Shown here: positions 20,851 through 21,442 of the stretch, piece after piece
Position numbering within the stretch: position 1 is the first letter of the stretch
Layout: every line of letters begins with the position of its first letter
Source: Desulfobacterales bacterium
Lineage (GTDB): Bacteria > Desulfobacterota > Desulfobacteria > Desulfobacterales > RPRI01
Reading direction: 5' to 3'
DNA: 21,442 nucleotides
NCBI GenBank assembly: GCA_020052975.1
Contig: JAGVOC010000379.1
Location: 1 to 21,442, forward strand
Notes under the pieces: generated by a model
Told to the model about the DNA's origin: nothing
The model's database searches: none
The model's input: only the letters and a program-made list of their open reading frames with translations
Position numbers and translations under genes: made by a program

Positions 20851-20888
20851 ACATATTGATTAATTGATGTAATTATCAAATCATATGT
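20851..20888. promoter_or_regulatory. Candidate activator site upstream of the sigma-54 promoter
   Basis: ACATATTGATT (20851-20861) and AATCATATGT (20879-20888) form an inverted repeat with one bulge, centred about 75 bp upstream of the predicted start. The position suits an enhancer-binding protein; the assignment is inference only. Confidence 0.35.
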
Positions 20889-20926
20889 ATGAGTGTAAAT
20901 TTATAAAACTACAAATAAATATAAAA

Positions 20927-21060
20927 TTGTAAATAAACCCGGCGGTTTTTTTATCAGAAAATAGCGGCAAATCGGGAGTTGTTGGAGTAATAACTATTAA
21001 TAACAATTAGTTAGCAATATAAAATAGCAAATTAGAAATTGTAAAGAAATCCGACGCTTT
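20927..21060. repeat. Pair of 22-bp direct repeats upstream of the PEP-CTERM promoter
   Basis: Positions 20927-20948 and 21039-21060 agree at 18 of 22 bases; both begin TTGTAAA and contain CCG, CG and TTT at matching places. The second copy also contains GTAAAG and CTTTAC as an inverted repeat (21041-21046, 21056-21062 region). They lie about 145 and 255 bp upstream of the predicted start. Confidence 0.5.
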
Positions 21061-21354
21061 ACTAAATGTAAAATAATCTAACAAATAAGTATTACCATTT
21101 GCAATATCATATATATTTAGTATGTTATGGATTGTGTAGTACAGAAAGATACACGTACAGCAGAAAAAATACAATGCCAGCCTTCGTATAGTAAATAATA
21201 TATTGTATTCATTATGTTATAACCAGTATCCCGTTCCTCCCTTCTCTGTGACCCCGTAAAACATTTTTTTCTTTTGTAGCACTTCATCGCTCTTCAATTA
21301 AAAAAGCCTCCCCCATAAGGAATCTTCAGGGACGTCCATAAGCAAGTAAATAAC

Positions 21355-21442
21355 TTATTCAGACAATCGGTAATTATGCTTTCTGGCGATCTTTTCACCC
21401 CGACTTACGGCGTATCCTACTCCCGGTTGACTCATTCTCAAA
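21355..21442 (-). CDS. Short C-terminal or remnant frame at the window edge
   Basis: On the minus strand a frame enters from the window end and stops with TAA at 21355-21357. It contains MSQPGVGYAVSRGEKIAR (ATG at 21435) and ends HNYRLSE. The composition is protein-like, with a VGYAVxRGExIA pattern that I associate loosely with mobile-element proteins but cannot name. It may be a 26-residue remnant or the end of a gene lying outside the window. Confidence 0.35.
   Translation of the reverse strand, partial: LRMSQPGVGYAVSRGEKIARKHNYRLSE

Larger units (their letters stand above)
20712..21354. other. AT-rich upstream region of the PEP-CTERM gene
   Basis: No gene is seen in this stretch. It contains the sigma-54 promoter, the inverted repeat at 20851-20888 and the direct repeats at 20927-21060. 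The rest (21065-21354) shows no recognisable feature and is very AT-rich up to about 21220. Confidence 0.5.

Noticed and set aside
21301..21400. Possible cyclic-di-GMP riboswitch (AAAGCCTCC and CTTCAGGGA blocks)
   Set aside because: The required GGTAGC...GGGTTACC side of the GEMM fold is missing and no gene follows in that direction.

Overview
The window looks like a chromosomal segment of an anaerobic Desulfobacterota (former Deltaproteobacteria, Desulfobacterales-like) bacterium. This is inferred from a four-subunit 2-oxoacid:ferredoxin oxidoreductase, a SelB selenocysteine elongation factor, a leuB-asd pair, a PEP-CTERM protein and intergenic DNA packed with short degenerate repeats. No rRNA or other marker is present to place it more precisely. 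Non-ATG starts are common (TTG for greA, ttcA, mltG and the radical SAM gene; GTG for rpoZ, selB and the RelE toxin).

Layout. 1-1934 (+): end of a structured repeat, dtd, and a PBP4-type D-Ala-D-Ala carboxypeptidase. 1988-2525 (-): a DUF4258 / YgiT-type toxin-antitoxin pair behind a promoter with a G8 tract in its spacer. 2625-9456 (-): housekeeping genes folE2, ttcA-like, rpoZ, greA, asd, leuB, a short-form phosphatidylserine decarboxylase and mltG. 9457-9881: divergent intergenic region with a large composite palindrome. 9882-17512 (+): a radical SAM protein with an atypical CX4CX2C motif, the korDABC operon, hemW (with no canonical start codon), an unlisted 56-residue membrane protein, and selB. 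17853-18185 (+): tRNA-His and tRNA-Arg, separated by a 145-bp palindromic element. 18293-18756 (+): a Phd/YefM-RelE type toxin-antitoxin pair. 18757-21442: AT-rich accessory DNA with few genes, including an orphan ORF and a PEP-CTERM surface protein with a convincing sigma-54 (-24/-12) promoter and a terminator.

The housekeeping genes are ordinary. The unusual material lies between them. There are two superimposed repeat systems: (a) long-hairpin intergenic elements of about 90-160 bp with conserved loop sequences and compensatory changes in their stems, present as whole copies and as half copies; and (b) short tandem repeats of several unrelated sequences that mostly share a 7-nt period and sit directly against gene starts. 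The second system appears to supply a ribosome binding site (korD), to add N-terminal codons (mltG) and perhaps to have erased a start codon (hemW). One repeat supplies the stop codon and last 17 residues of psd. No CRISPR array, prophage or intact insertion sequence was recognised.
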